DNA of 64,000 bases from Paenibacillus sp. OK003 (GTDB taxonomy: Bacteria; Bacillota; Bacilli; Paenibacillales; Paenibacillaceae). Each line of letters opens with the position of its first letter. Position 1 is the first letter of the stretch. A program made the position numbers and the translations under genes. Location of the stretch: the NCBI RefSeq assembly GCF_900109515.1, contig NZ_FOBD01000021.1:1-64000 (forward strand), in the 5' to 3' direction. The notes under the pieces were generated by a model. The model made no database searches. It saw only the letters and a list, made by a program, of their open reading frames with translations, and was not told where the DNA came from. Below are positions 17,232-26,056 of this stretch, one piece after another.

Positions 17232-17978
17232 TTAGTTGTCTGTGGGGTTCCAGGGTCCTAGTTGATGACCTTTCCACTCGGAACCATCTTCCCATATTTC
17301 TTTTTTCCAGATGGGGACGTTCTGTTTGAGTCTTTCGATCGCATAGCGGCTTGCATCATAACAGTCACTGCGATGAGGAGAGGACACGGCAATAACAACG
17401 CTGATCTCCTCTACGTCTACCTTCCCAATCCGGTGACTAATCGCACATTTTACGCCTGGCCAGCGTTCATTGATTTCACTACCGATCGCTGACATCTGAG
17501 AAAGCGCCATAGGTATATAGGCCTCGTATTCGAGATGGACCGTTCGTTGCTGTCCGGTCATTTCACGGGTGGTGCCAACAAAGGTGAGGGCAGCGCCATG
17601 GTTTGCCGTGATGACGAGCGCCGTTGTAGCTTCCACGGATAAGGGGGACTGGGTGATAAGGAACAATCCGTCATCCGTGCGATGCTCAGGATAAGAAGAC
17701 CTATGTTCGCCACCAGTCAAATTCGTACCATCTCCTCCCGACACAGGGGGAATTAAGGCGAGTTCATCCTGAGCCTTGATTATAATATCGGCAGAAGCAT
17801 ACTGCTGGTTTACTGCCAAAAAAGAAACACGTATTTGAGCAGCCGCTTCAGGGTAAGCCAGGCCCAGTTTTTCTTTTAATTGCATAGGAGTAGGATTAGT
17901 TCCAGGGTACTCATATTCAAGTAGGGATGTGCCCAGACGTTCAGCGATGCCTGCAAATAGTTGAATTGTTAATTTCAT
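17232..17978 (-). CDS. MoaD-MoaE fusion: molybdopterin synthase, both subunits in one chain
   Basis: 248 residues. Molybdopterin synthase puts the dithiolene sulfur into precursor Z. Residues 1-82 are the ubiquitin-like MoaD sulfur carrier, with LFAGIAERLG and ending PPVSGG (Gly81-Gly82). Residues about 103-245 are MoaE, with GTTRE, SPHRSDCYDAS and the active-site IWKKEIW. In the usual arrangement the MoaD Gly-Gly is the free C-terminus that carries the thiocarboxylate; here it is internal, followed by DGTNLTGGEHR. GAGGTGAG precedes the ATG. No other moa, moe or mob gene is in the window. Confidence 0.9.
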   Translation of the reverse strand: MKLTIQLFAGIAERLGTSLLEYEYPGTNPTPMQLKEKLGLAYPEAAAQIRVSFLAVNQQYASADIIIKAQDELALIPPVSGGDGTNLTGGEHRSSYPEHRTDDGLFLITQSPLSVEATTALVITANHGAALTFVGTTREMTGQQRTVHLEYEAYIPMALSQMSAIGSEINERWPGVKCAISHRIGKVDVEEISVVIAVSSPHRSDCYDASRYAIERLKQNVPIWKKEIWEDGSEWKGHQLGPWNPTDN

Positions 17979-18098
17979 GGAAATAACTCACCTCTTTTTA
18001 ATCTCTAAACCCTATAAATATATCATAACGACGCGGAAAATGTTATGCTTATCCATTAGAGGAATGTACGTTATAGACGATAAGAGGGAGGCGGTGTG

Positions 18099-19529
18099 AT
18101 GAGCACCAAGAAGGCGCAAACGTTAACGATTCTACACACCAATGACATCCATAGTCATTTTGGCTCTATGAGCTCCATCGCCGCCATGATCGGACACGAG
18201 AAGGAACAGGCTGGAGAATTTCTGGTAGTGGATATCGGAGATCATATGGACCGGATGGCAGTTGAGACGGAAGGTACCCTGGGGGCGGCCAACGTGGATG
18301 TTATTAATCTGACCGCTTATGATGCGATAACGATTGGGAACAACGAAGGACTAACATTTACACCCGAACAACTGGCACAGTCTTATTCTGGACTTCTGTG
18401 TCCTGTTGTATGTGGAAATGTTGTGGACCAGGCTACGGGCCTGCCACCAGTTTGGATGAAATCCTCTCTCATTCTGGAGAAGGGGCCATTTCGCATCGGT
18501 CTGCTTGGTGCTACAGCACCCTTTACCGCTTTTTATGAATTGTTGGGCTGGGATGTATTGGACCCGGTAGATACGCTGCGTGAGCAGGTTGAAGCTTTGC
18601 GTCCTCAGGTGGATGTAGTCATTATCCTATCCCATCTGGGGCTTTCAACAGATCGCAGATTGGCTGAACAGATTCAGGGCATCGATGTCATTTTGGGCGG
18701 ACATACACATCATGTACTGGAAGAACCATTAATCATTGGTCAGACGGTGCTTGGAGCGGCAGGCAAGTTTGGTCAGTGGCTCGGTAAGGTGGTACTGGAG
18801 CGGGAAAATGAAGCGAACGAACTTACACTGGTAAGCAGCGGCTGTGTTCCGGTCCAGAACATGTTGCTCGAAGAAAGCGTATCGCTGGCTATAGACACAC
18901 ACCGGACGGAAGCTGAGCGTGCACTTGGTCAAACAGCCGTTATTACGGACAGGACGCTAACCATTGATTACGATCATGAGTCTCCCTTTGCGTCATTGCT
19001 TGCCCAGGCTGTTCGTCAGTTCACTGGGGCGCAGTTCTCTCTTGTTAACGCCGGGCAGCTTCTTGGAGATCTTCCTCAGGGGAATATTACAAAGGGAATG
19101 TTACATTCGCTATGTCCATCTCCCATTAATGCCTGTACAATATGCTTGAATGGAATTCAGATTCGTGAGGCTCTGGAGCAGTCCCTGTTGTCAGAGTTTT
19201 CGCGTAAACCGATTATCGGATTTGGATTTCGCGGGGATATTTTAGGAACGTTGTGTATGGATGGGATTGATGTGGAGTATGACCCGGATTCACCTCCATA
19301 CGAGAAAATCCGTGGCATATATATTGAGGGCGAGCCGATTCGTGATGAACATGAATATGTGGTAGGAACACTCGACATGTTTACATTTAACGTAGGTTAT
19401 CCGTCTCTTGCTCTTGGAACGGATACATCGTATCGACTTCCTGAATTCATACGTGACCTGCTCGAAACGGAATTAAAAAGGCCAGGGGCGCTGGATGACA
19501 GCCTGCGATCCCGTTGGCATGAAATCTAA
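18099..19529 (+). CDS. yunD: Bifunctional metallophosphoesterase/5'-nucleotidase, YunD-like
   Basis: 476 residues. The N-terminal metallophosphatase domain has ILHTNDIHSHF, DIGDHMDRM, NNEG, ILSHLG and GGHTHH metal-binding motifs. The C-terminal 5'-nucleotidase domain (from about 290) has the NAG and NGIQIREALEQ patterns. No signal peptide, unlike UshA, so it should act in the cytoplasm, as proposed for YunD; substrate is probably a nucleotide or related phosphoester. Start at ATG 18099, eight bases after AGGGAGG; a GTG directly before it is possible. 69 bases upstream of an HD-GYP gene on the same strand. Confidence 0.88.
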   Translation: MSTKKAQTLTILHTNDIHSHFGSMSSIAAMIGHEKEQAGEFLVVDIGDHMDRMAVETEGTLGAANVDVINLTAYDAITIGNNEGLTFTPEQLAQSYSGLLCPVVCGNVVDQATGLPPVWMKSSLILEKGPFRIGLLGATAPFTAFYELLGWDVLDPVDTLREQVEALRPQVDVVIILSHLGLSTDRRLAEQIQGIDVILGGHTHHVLEEPLIIGQTVLGAAGKFGQWLGKVVLERENEANELTLVSSGCVPVQNMLLEESVSLAIDTHRTEAERALGQTAVITDRTLTIDYDHESPFASLLAQAVRQFTGAQFSLVNAGQLLGDLPQGNITKGMLHSLCPSPINACTICLNGIQIREALEQSLLSEFSRKPIIGFGFRGDILGTLCMDGIDVEYDPDSPPYEKIRGIYIEGEPIRDEHEYVVGTLDMFTFNVGYPSLALGTDTSYRLPEFIRDLLETELKRPGALDDSLRSRWHEI

Positions 19530-19598
19530 CAAGTACTTGCCTTCTGCTGTAGCGGCGGCTAGTGGAAATTACATCTACGGAGCGGGAGAGGATAGGCT

Positions 19599-20717
19599 GT
19601 GCGTTTAGTACATATAAACCTATTGCAGCCTGGCATGAAGCTGGGGAAACGAATTTATAGTGAAGAGGGTTTGGTTCTGCTCAGTGAGGGAGTGGAGCTG
19701 ACCAGTCGGTTGATTGGACGTCTGAAGGACCTGGGAATTGGATATGTGTATATTTCGGATGCAGCAACTGAGGGTATCATCATTCCGGATATGCTGCAGG
19801 AAGAGACCAGGCGTAGAGCGCTGGTCGAGATCAAACAACAGTTTCAGAGTATGTCAGGTCTCAAAACCAAAAGCCGAATCCCACACTTCGGAAAAGCACT
19901 TAGCGGGTTAATGAATACCATTCTGGAGGACATTGGCAGTCAGAAGGAAGCGATGATTATGCTGATGAATATGAACACCAGTGATTTTGACCTGTATAAT
20001 CATTCTCTCAATGTATGTGTGTACACCCTGGTTCTTGGAGTGGCATCGGGTTATACCCGTCCGCAATTAATGGAGATTGGTCTGGGTGCCTTGTTACATG
20101 ATATTGGAAAAACACAGATTGCCCCAGAAATTCTGCACAAGCCCTCCAGGCTGAGTGATGAGGAATTTAAAATCATACAGCAGCATACTACATATGGACA
20201 TCGTATTCTCAAAGACGAACCGGGTATACCGCTCCTGGCTGCCCATTGCGCATTACAACACCATGAACGAATTGATGGCAGCGGCTATCCTTTTGGTTTG
20301 AAAGACAAAGAGATTCATGAGTATGCCAAATGGTTGGCTCTTGCCGATTCGTATGATGCGATGACAACCAATCGGGTATATAACCAAGCCTTGCTGCCAC
20401 ATCAAGCTGTGGAAGTATTATACACGGGTTCTGGGACACTATATGAACAGCGAATGCTGGAGAAATTCCGTGATTGTGTAGCCATTTATCCCTTAGGTAT
20501 TTCCGTCACGCTGAGTACAGGGGAGGTCGGGGTTGTTGCAGACATCCATTCGCGCATTCCGCAACGACCACGCATTCGTGTTATCAAGGATGCAGACGGA
20601 CAGACATTAAGTGCACCCTATGAGATCGATCTGACTACAGCGTTGTCTGTGATGATTACAGGTGTTGAAGGTGTGGAAGATGCTACGCCAGCTTCAGCGC
20701 GTGGCGAATTATTTTGA
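19599..20717 (+). CDS. HD-GYP domain protein, probable cyclic-di-GMP phosphodiesterase
   Basis: 372 residues, GTG start preceded by GGGAGAGG. Second intact HD-GYP protein within 4 kb and clearly paralogous to the one at 16058-17107. Motifs: LLHDIGKTQIAPEILHKP, HTTYGHRIL, HHERIDGSGYPFGL and ALADSYDAMTTNRVY. The N-terminus (VHINLLQPGMKLGKRIYS) is the short beta-rich leader common to these proteins. No membrane span or sensory domain is recognisable, so its input signal is unknown. Probably co-transcribed with yunD. Confidence 0.88.
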   Translation: MRLVHINLLQPGMKLGKRIYSEEGLVLLSEGVELTSRLIGRLKDLGIGYVYISDAATEGIIIPDMLQEETRRRALVEIKQQFQSMSGLKTKSRIPHFGKALSGLMNTILEDIGSQKEAMIMLMNMNTSDFDLYNHSLNVCVYTLVLGVASGYTRPQLMEIGLGALLHDIGKTQIAPEILHKPSRLSDEEFKIIQQHTTYGHRILKDEPGIPLLAAHCALQHHERIDGSGYPFGLKDKEIHEYAKWLALADSYDAMTTNRVYNQALLPHQAVEVLYTGSGTLYEQRMLEKFRDCVAIYPLGISVTLSTGEVGVVADIHSRIPQRPRIRVIKDADGQTLSAPYEIDLTTALSVMITGVEGVEDATPASARGELF

Positions 20718-20746
20718 TATCCTGAACGTCCAATGGAGAACGGTTC

Positions 20747-20803
20747 AACGCTCATATCGTAATATCAGGGCCGAACTGTCCCGATGTTACGTGGGCGTTT
20801 TTT
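20747..20803 (+). terminator. Probable terminator after the second HD-GYP gene
   Basis: AACGCTCA pairs with TGGGCGTT (one G-U), followed by T residues; the loop is long (37 bases). Confidence 0.55.
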
Positions 20804-20835
20804 GTCATGTAATGGACAGAGCATGCTCATGCCAG

Positions 20836-20858
20836 AGCACAGGAAATTGTGCTATGAT
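20836..20858 (+). promoter_or_regulatory. Dyad abutting an extended -10 promoter before yfkAB
   Basis: AGCACA-N6-TGTGCT (20836-20853) is a perfect inverted repeat whose last base begins TATGAT (20853-20858), itself preceded by TG as in an extended -10. No good -35 is seen. A repressor or activator site is inference. Confidence 0.4.
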
Positions 20859-20941
20859 TAAAGATAACTCCAAAAAGATGAATACGGGGTATGTTGTAAA
20901 TAAAACTTTTTAGGTTAATAAAAGGAATAAGGTGAAGAACA

Positions 20942-22078
20942 ATGACCATGCTAAACTCAGGATCGGTAGAACCGATGCCTTTATCGCCGACTAATGATCC
21001 TTGGGATCCGATCGGCTCTTTACGTACATATGGACGCCATGTGCTGACCAGTGTAGAAATGACCGTGACTCATCTGTGCAATATGCGCTGTGAGCATTGT
21101 GCGGTAGGAGATATGTTAACGATGCGCGAGGCACCTGCGCTTCCGTTGCCTTTGATGCTTAAAAGGCTGGATGAGGTTGAGCACCTTCAGACGATCAGTC
21201 TGACGGGTGGTGAGCCGAGCTTCAGCCAGAAGACCGTGGATGAAATGATCATTCCGCTCCTCAAATATGCCAAGGAACGGGGCATTCGTTCCCAGATCAA
21301 CTCCAATCTGACGCTGGATTACCGTCGGTACGAGCAACTTTTGCCTTATCTGGACGTGATGCATATCTCATTCAATTATCTGAATGCTGATGACTTTCAC
21401 CAAGTCGGGTTTGCCAACAGTGGTAGACCTGTAAAGCGGGAAGTCGCGGTGAAGATGTATGAGAAAATGATTGAAAATTCCCGTAAGCTCAGTGAAGCGG
21501 GCATGTTTATCTCTGCGGAGTCCATGATTAATTTCCGTACCCATGACAAGCTTGATGGCATTCATCAGTTGATCCGTGAGATGGGCTGTGTCCGTCATGA
21601 AGTGCATCCGATGTACAATTCGAATTTTGCTTCTGCCCTGCCAGTGCTTTCCCTTGATCATATGAGAGCGGCTATTCATCGTTTGTTGGATGTGCGTGAC
21701 AAGGATATGTGGATGCTGTTTGGTACACTTCCGTTCTTTGCATGCAGTGCAGCAGAGCAGGATCGCGAACTGATCAACCGCCTGTATAGCGAGCCTAAAG
21801 TGACGGTTCGTAATGATCCCGATGGTCGTAACCGCGTTAACGTGAACATGTTCACCGGGAACGTGTATGTTACCGATTTTGCCGACATCCCGGCGTTTGG
21901 CAACATTCGTGATCGGAAGCTGGATGACGTATTCCATGAGTGGTCGGCGGAACATCCTTTGAATCAGACAGTGAACTGTCATTGTGATGCTGCTTCTTGC
22001 TGCGGTCCAAATCTGCTGGTGGCAGATATGTATTATAAAGGTGTGGATTTCAAATCGAGAAAAGCAATTACACGTTGA
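20942..22078 (+). CDS. yfkAB: Radical SAM protein YfkAB
   Basis: 378 residues. The radical-SAM 4Fe-4S motif is CNMRCEHC near residue 47, and the C-terminus holds the CxCxxxxC motif (CHCDAASC) that defines the YfkAB family and could bind a second cluster. LTGGEPS near residue 90 contacts SAM. The reaction is unknown. Full length for the family, which in some genomes is split into yfkA and yfkB. The ATG at 20942 follows a GGTGAAGAAC ribosome site. It may depend on the suf system for its clusters. Its own promoter is likely at 20853. Confidence 0.9.
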   Translation: MTMLNSGSVEPMPLSPTNDPWDPIGSLRTYGRHVLTSVEMTVTHLCNMRCEHCAVGDMLTMREAPALPLPLMLKRLDEVEHLQTISLTGGEPSFSQKTVDEMIIPLLKYAKERGIRSQINSNLTLDYRRYEQLLPYLDVMHISFNYLNADDFHQVGFANSGRPVKREVAVKMYEKMIENSRKLSEAGMFISAESMINFRTHDKLDGIHQLIREMGCVRHEVHPMYNSNFASALPVLSLDHMRAAIHRLLDVRDKDMWMLFGTLPFFACSAAEQDRELINRLYSEPKVTVRNDPDGRNRVNVNMFTGNVYVTDFADIPAFGNIRDRKLDDVFHEWSAEHPLNQTVNCHCDAASCCGPNLLVADMYYKGVDFKSRKAITR

Positions 22079-22124
22079 TATTCCAGGTGTATTCCTGAAA
22101 TAGATCAAAAAGGGGAGTTTCCAC

Positions 22125-23519
22125 TTGGGTATTCATACCGAATTTCATCTCGGGCAGTTGATATTTAATCTGGTCTGTGTGTTTCTGCTCGTATTTTTGA
22201 ATGGCGTATTTGTCGCAGCGGAGTTTTCTCTGGTCAAAGTTAGACAAACACGCCTCACTCAATTACAGAGTGAAGGGAATAAGTTGGCTGGTTATGCACT
22301 GAAGGTGAACGGTAAATTGGATGCCTATCTATCGGCAACCCAGTTCGGAATCACGCTGACATCGCTGGGGCTAGGTTGGCTCGGTGAACCGGCCATTTCC
22401 GAATTGCTGGTCGAGCCTCTGATGTTCAAGCTTGGTGTAGCGGATACAGGACTGATATCCACGGTATCGGTCATCATCGGTTTCTGTATCATTACGTTCC
22501 TGCACATTGTGCTGGGTGAGCTTGCGCCCAAATCTCTGGCGATTCAAAAAACAGACGGAGTGGCTTTGCTGCTATCGGCACCGTTGCTGTTATTTTATAA
22601 AATTTTCTTCCCATTCATCTGGGTACTGAATGCATCAGCCAATGCACTGCTGCGTTTGGCAGGCATTGAACCCGCCAGCGAAGGGGAGGCCCATTCGGAA
22701 GATGAGCTTCGCATTTTGATGAAGCAAAGCGCCAAGAGTGGTGTCATCGATAAGGATGAAATTAAACTGATGGATAACATCTTTGATTTCTCGGATATGC
22801 TGGCACGTGAAATTATGCTGCCACGTACGGATATGGACTGTCTGTACACTCATATGTCGCTGGAAGAAAACCTGAAAATCATTAATGCAACAAAGCATTC
22901 CCGTTACCCTGTGGCTGTTGAGGATAAGGATGAAATTATCGGATTTATCCACATTACCGATCTGCTTCTGGCAGAACCAGACCAGCAGCATGATCTGGCT
23001 GCGCTTGTTCGACCAATTCTGAATGTTCCTGAATCCATGGAGATCAGTCATGTACTTCGTCTGATGCAGAAAAAGCACTCCCAGATGACACTGGTGGTTG
23101 ACGAATATGGCGGCACAGCCGGCCTGCTGACTGCTGAAGAGATTTTGGAAGAGATCGTTGGTGATCTGTATGATGAGTTCGAGGACGAACGTCCGCATAT
23201 GGAGCGCAGTGGAGAAGCCTTTTCCATCGATGGTCGTTCCCTGATTGAAGAGGTCCATGAATGGACGGGAGCTGTCATCGAGGATGAGGAAGTCGATACG
23301 ATTGGCGGCTGGCTGTTCAAGGAATTGGAAGGTAGTGCGGTCAAAGGCAAAACACGAGAGCAAAACGGTTATGTATTTGAAGTGGAAGAATCAACCCGTC
23401 TCCGAATTACTCGAGTGAAGGTATATAAGCGACCTGCTGCTGAAGACGATAAGGTGGAAATGTTAGAACAGGAACCAGGTTCGATGCAGAGTAATGATCG
23501 TGAACGTAACAGGGACTGA
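22125..23519 (+). CDS. CNNM/CorC (HlyC) family membrane protein with CBS pair
   Basis: 464 residues. The DUF21/CNNM transmembrane domain (about 1-200, four hydrophobic segments, with NGVFVAAEFSLVKVR) is followed by a CBS pair (about 215-345, IMLPRTDMDCL, RYPVAVEDKDEIIGFIHI) and a C-terminal CorC/HlyC FAD-like domain (DEYGGTAGLLTAEEILEEIVG). Such proteins act in magnesium export or homeostasis, although old annotations call them hemolysins. The start is a TTG at 22125, seven bases after AAAGGGGAG. The C-terminal tail is acidic and charged. Confidence 0.9.
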   Translation: MGIHTEFHLGQLIFNLVCVFLLVFLNGVFVAAEFSLVKVRQTRLTQLQSEGNKLAGYALKVNGKLDAYLSATQFGITLTSLGLGWLGEPAISELLVEPLMFKLGVADTGLISTVSVIIGFCIITFLHIVLGELAPKSLAIQKTDGVALLLSAPLLLFYKIFFPFIWVLNASANALLRLAGIEPASEGEAHSEDELRILMKQSAKSGVIDKDEIKLMDNIFDFSDMLAREIMLPRTDMDCLYTHMSLEENLKIINATKHSRYPVAVEDKDEIIGFIHITDLLLAEPDQQHDLAALVRPILNVPESMEISHVLRLMQKKHSQMTLVVDEYGGTAGLLTAEEILEEIVGDLYDEFEDERPHMERSGEAFSIDGRSLIEEVHEWTGAVIEDEEVDTIGGWLFKELEGSAVKGKTREQNGYVFEVEESTRLRITRVKVYKRPAAEDDKVEMLEQEPGSMQSNDRERNRD

Positions 23520-23573
23520 GTATGGATGAATGAATTAACCATCGATGCATAAGGCCGCCATATCCATTGAAGT

Positions 23574-23622
23574 GACCTTCGGAGACTGCCCAGCGGGGTG
23601 AGTCGTTCGAGGGTCTTTTTTT
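23574..23622 (+). terminator. Terminator after the CNNM/CorC gene
   Basis: GACCTTCG/CGAGGGTC outer stem with GACT/AGTC inside, followed by seven T. Confidence 0.75.
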
Positions 23623-23745
23623 GCGTTTCATTAAATATGGGATGAACTTGGGGACAACGACATATGGTTATAGAGACGGGAAATGAAAGCTTGTAATGTT
23701 GCGATGTAGAATGTACCAAATCAGTGATGAAGGAGGCGTTGTTCT

Positions 23746-23985
23746 GTGACAGATCCGCAGCTTCGTGCTTACGCCCCTTTTGTGGGGCCGTTTGATCCAT
23801 GTCCACCGAAGACGATTCGGACGTACCTGGTTCCTCCGCAATTATTTATCCCATTTCAGCCGATGGGCTGGCCGCAGTACAGTCCCGCAGAAGCCCTAAG
23901 AATTGGAACGTTGTGGCCTGCTTTATACAGTCCTTATACACCTGCGAGCTCGAAGGGAAGGAAGGTGGAATCAGATGGAACCTGA
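23746..23985 (+). CDS. cotJA: Spore coat protein CotJA
   Basis: 79 residues. Small Pro/Tyr-rich coat-associated protein: FVGPFDPCPPKTIRTYLVP then FIPFQPMGWPQYSPAEAL and LWPALYSPY, which is the CotJA pattern. Starts at GTG 23746, seven bases after GAAGGAGGCG. First gene of cotJABC, expressed in the mother cell under sigma-E in B. subtilis. Its end overlaps cotJB by 11 bases. Confidence 0.93.
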   Translation: MTDPQLRAYAPFVGPFDPCPPKTIRTYLVPPQLFIPFQPMGWPQYSPAEALRIGTLWPALYSPYTPASSKGRKVESDGT

Positions 23986-24250
23986 AGCGCCCAAAGCCTG
24001 TGATGCAAAATACTATGAGTTGCTGGAAGAACTTCAGGCCCTGGATTTTGTATTGGTTGAGCTGAATCTGTATCTGGACACCCACCCGGGCGACTATCAG
24101 AGCATTGAGCAATACAACAAATTCAGCCAGGAGCGGATGAGGGTAGCACATGAGTTTCAACAATTGTACGGACCGTTGATGAACTTTGGGCATGCGTTCT
24201 CCAAGTATCCGTGGGAATGGTCCCAAACACCATGGCCTTGGCAAGTGTGA
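23975..24250 (+). CDS. cotJB: Spore coat protein CotJB
   Basis: 91 residues. Contains KYYELLEELQALDFVLVELN, LDTHPGD and a Trp-rich end (PWEWSQTPWPW), as in CotJB. The ATG at 23975 lies after GAAGGTGG, inside the end of cotJA, so the two are translationally coupled. An upstream in-frame Met at 23903 would give a 115-residue protein but overlaps cotJA extensively and lacks family sequence. Needed with CotJA and CotJC for assembly of the inner coat layer. Confidence 0.92.
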   Translation: MEPEAPKACDAKYYELLEELQALDFVLVELNLYLDTHPGDYQSIEQYNKFSQERMRVAHEFQQLYGPLMNFGHAFSKYPWEWSQTPWPWQV

Positions 24251-24342
24251 AATAACAGCCTCGGGTTTCCTTGCAGTCATTCCAGGCCGGGAGCTCGAGG
24301 ATCGTAACAGGTTGGATTTGAATTCAAAAAGGAGGTGTCTGC

Positions 24343-24912
24343 ATGTGGGTGTATGAGAAAAAATTGCAATATCCCGTTCGGGTCAGCAAATGTGATCCTC
24401 ATATGGCGAAATTGCTGGCGGAACAGTATGGAGGCGCAGATGGAGAACTGGCGGCAGCTCTACGGTATTTGAACCAGCGGTATACGATTCCGGACAAGAT
24501 TATCGGGCTGTTGAATGATATAGGCACGGAGGAATTTGCTCATCTCGAGATGATTGCCACCATGATCTACAAGTTAACGAAGGATGCATCGGTGCAGCAG
24601 CTGGAAGAAGCAGGTCTTGGGCCAAACTATGCACAGCGTGATTCTGCGTTGTTCTATACGAATTCTTCGGGTGTACCATTTACAGCAGCCTATATTGCCT
24701 CGAAGGGAGATCCTATCGCGGATTTGTACGAGGATATTGCAGCGGAAGAGAAGGCTCGGGCTACATATCAGTGGTTGATCGATCTGACGGATGACGTGGA
24801 TCTACAGGACAGTCTCAAGTTTCTGAGGGAACGGGAGATTGTGCATTCCTTGCGTTTTCGTGAGGCCGTAGAGATTCTGAAGGATGATCGGGAGACGAAG
24901 AAGATTTTCTGA
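24343..24912 (+). CDS. cotJC: Spore coat protein CotJC, manganese-catalase family
   Basis: 189 residues, full length. Belongs to the Mn-catalase fold: DIGTEEFAHLEMIATMIY and DIAAEEKARATYQWLI carry Glu/His metal ligands, and EREIVHSLRFREA near the end supplies the last pair. Probably protects the developing spore from peroxide. AAAGGAGGTG precedes the ATG; 92 bases separate it from cotJB. A shared terminator follows. Confidence 0.94.
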   Translation: MWVYEKKLQYPVRVSKCDPHMAKLLAEQYGGADGELAAALRYLNQRYTIPDKIIGLLNDIGTEEFAHLEMIATMIYKLTKDASVQQLEEAGLGPNYAQRDSALFYTNSSGVPFTAAYIASKGDPIADLYEDIAAEEKARATYQWLIDLTDDVDLQDSLKFLREREIVHSLRFREAVEILKDDRETKKIF

Positions 24913-24934
24913 AGAGGACAACATATAAAATAAT

Positions 24935-24989
24935 AAAAAAGCAAGGCAACCCTTTTTTTAGATTAAAAGGGTTCTGCCCTGCTTTTTTT
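24935..24989. terminator. Bidirectional terminator between cotJC and the KAS III-like gene
   Basis: A long interrupted stem (AAGCAAGGCA...TGCCCTGCTT with an AACCC/GGGTT inner part) with T runs on both strands, between convergent genes. Confidence 0.85.
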
Positions 24990-25009
24990 GGATTTAGCGT
25001 ACCAAGCTC

Positions 25010-26002
25010 TCAGTATTCAACGACCATGGCAACATTTTGCCACCCAGCGCCGACGGTCCAGAACAGCACTTTATCCCCACGCTGAATTTGGCCGGATGTG
25101 ATGGCTCGATGCAATGCAATAAACGGACTGCTGGTTGAGGTGTACCCGAACTCGTCTCCGATGTAGACGGCAATATCTTCGCTGATGCCAATGTTCTCGG
25201 ATACAGCACGTATATTGCTAATGGATAATTGGGAGAAACAAGCGGCTTTGATCTCGTCTGCTCCGATCTCGTTACGACTCAGCAACGTGCGAATCGATTC
25301 AGAGGCAGCACCTACACAGATGGAATCATCAAACGGTATGAATTTTACATGAAAGGCACCTGCGTCAACGCCGGTTTGGCCCAGTTTTGCAAGACCTTGT
25401 GCCGGGAAGAGGGAATTGCCATATACACAGGTATCGGTCTGATAGATCGAGTCAATAAAACCGACAGCCTGCTCGTCCCGTTCAATAAGGACAGCCGCTG
25501 CTGCGTCCCCAAAGTTTGCGAAGTATACAGGATCGTCTGGACTGGCGTGAGGAGCGATGTAATCCGAGCCGATAATCAAAGCCCGACGAATTCTGGGATT
25601 GGCCAGCATCTGGCGGCTAACTTGTTCAAAGGCTGCGGTCATACCCGCACAGTTGGCATTGCTGTCAATGCAGATCGTATGGGATGCCCCGTTAATCAGG
25701 CGATGAATCATTAAGGAATTCGTAGGAAAGATGTATTCCGGCGTTTGACTTGCATAAGCAATCAGATCGATATCGGCACCAGTGAGTCCGGTCTTTTCGA
25801 GCAGATTACTGGCGGCCTCAAAGGCCATGCTTAGTGAGTTTTCATCATCGTTGTCAATTTTGTAACGTGTATCACGCCCAAGTGCCTTTAACAATCCCCG
25901 AATATCTACACCTCTTGCATCAAAATGTTCAATGTAAAAGTCATTGTCCACCTTGTTCGTTGGATGATAGATATCGATATCTACAATACGAATTCCAGTC
26001 AT
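25010..26002 (-). CDS. KAS III-like (FabH-type) thiolase-fold enzyme with altered catalytic residues
   Basis: 330 residues. The fold is that of 3-oxoacyl-ACP synthase III: nucleophile Cys118 in SNANCAGM, FANFGDAAAAVLI, and a final SGQIQRGDKVLFWTVGAGW. The His of the usual HQAN motif is replaced (the aligned stretch reads SISNIR) and the Asn of the usual YGNTS is Tyr287 (FGYTSTS). A classical decarboxylating Cys-His-Asn condensation is therefore doubtful; acyl transfer or ester formation is possible, as for other divergent KAS III enzymes of secondary metabolism. Start at the second Met, 26002, nine bases after AGGAGG; the first Met at 26008 is only three bases from it. Last gene of the 28.6-25.0 kb cluster. 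Confidence 0.85.
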   Translation of the reverse strand: MTGIRIVDIDIYHPTNKVDNDFYIEHFDARGVDIRGLLKALGRDTRYKIDNDDENSLSMAFEAASNLLEKTGLTGADIDLIAYASQTPEYIFPTNSLMIHRLINGASHTICIDSNANCAGMTAAFEQVSRQMLANPRIRRALIIGSDYIAPHASPDDPVYFANFGDAAAAVLIERDEQAVGFIDSIYQTDTCVYGNSLFPAQGLAKLGQTGVDAGAFHVKFIPFDDSICVGAASESIRTLLSRNEIGADEIKAACFSQLSISNIRAVSENIGISEDIAVYIGDEFGYTSTSSPFIALHRAITSGQIQRGDKVLFWTVGAGWQNVAMVVEY

Positions 26003-26056
26003 CTTCATTCTCCTCCTGAGCGGATGGGTGAACCCTCAGCTTGTCCGCCTGGTTAA

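Noticed and set aside
21368..22108. 246-codon reverse-strand reading frame over yfkAB
   Set aside because: Antisense to an intact radical-SAM gene; His/Ile-rich, no ribosome site.
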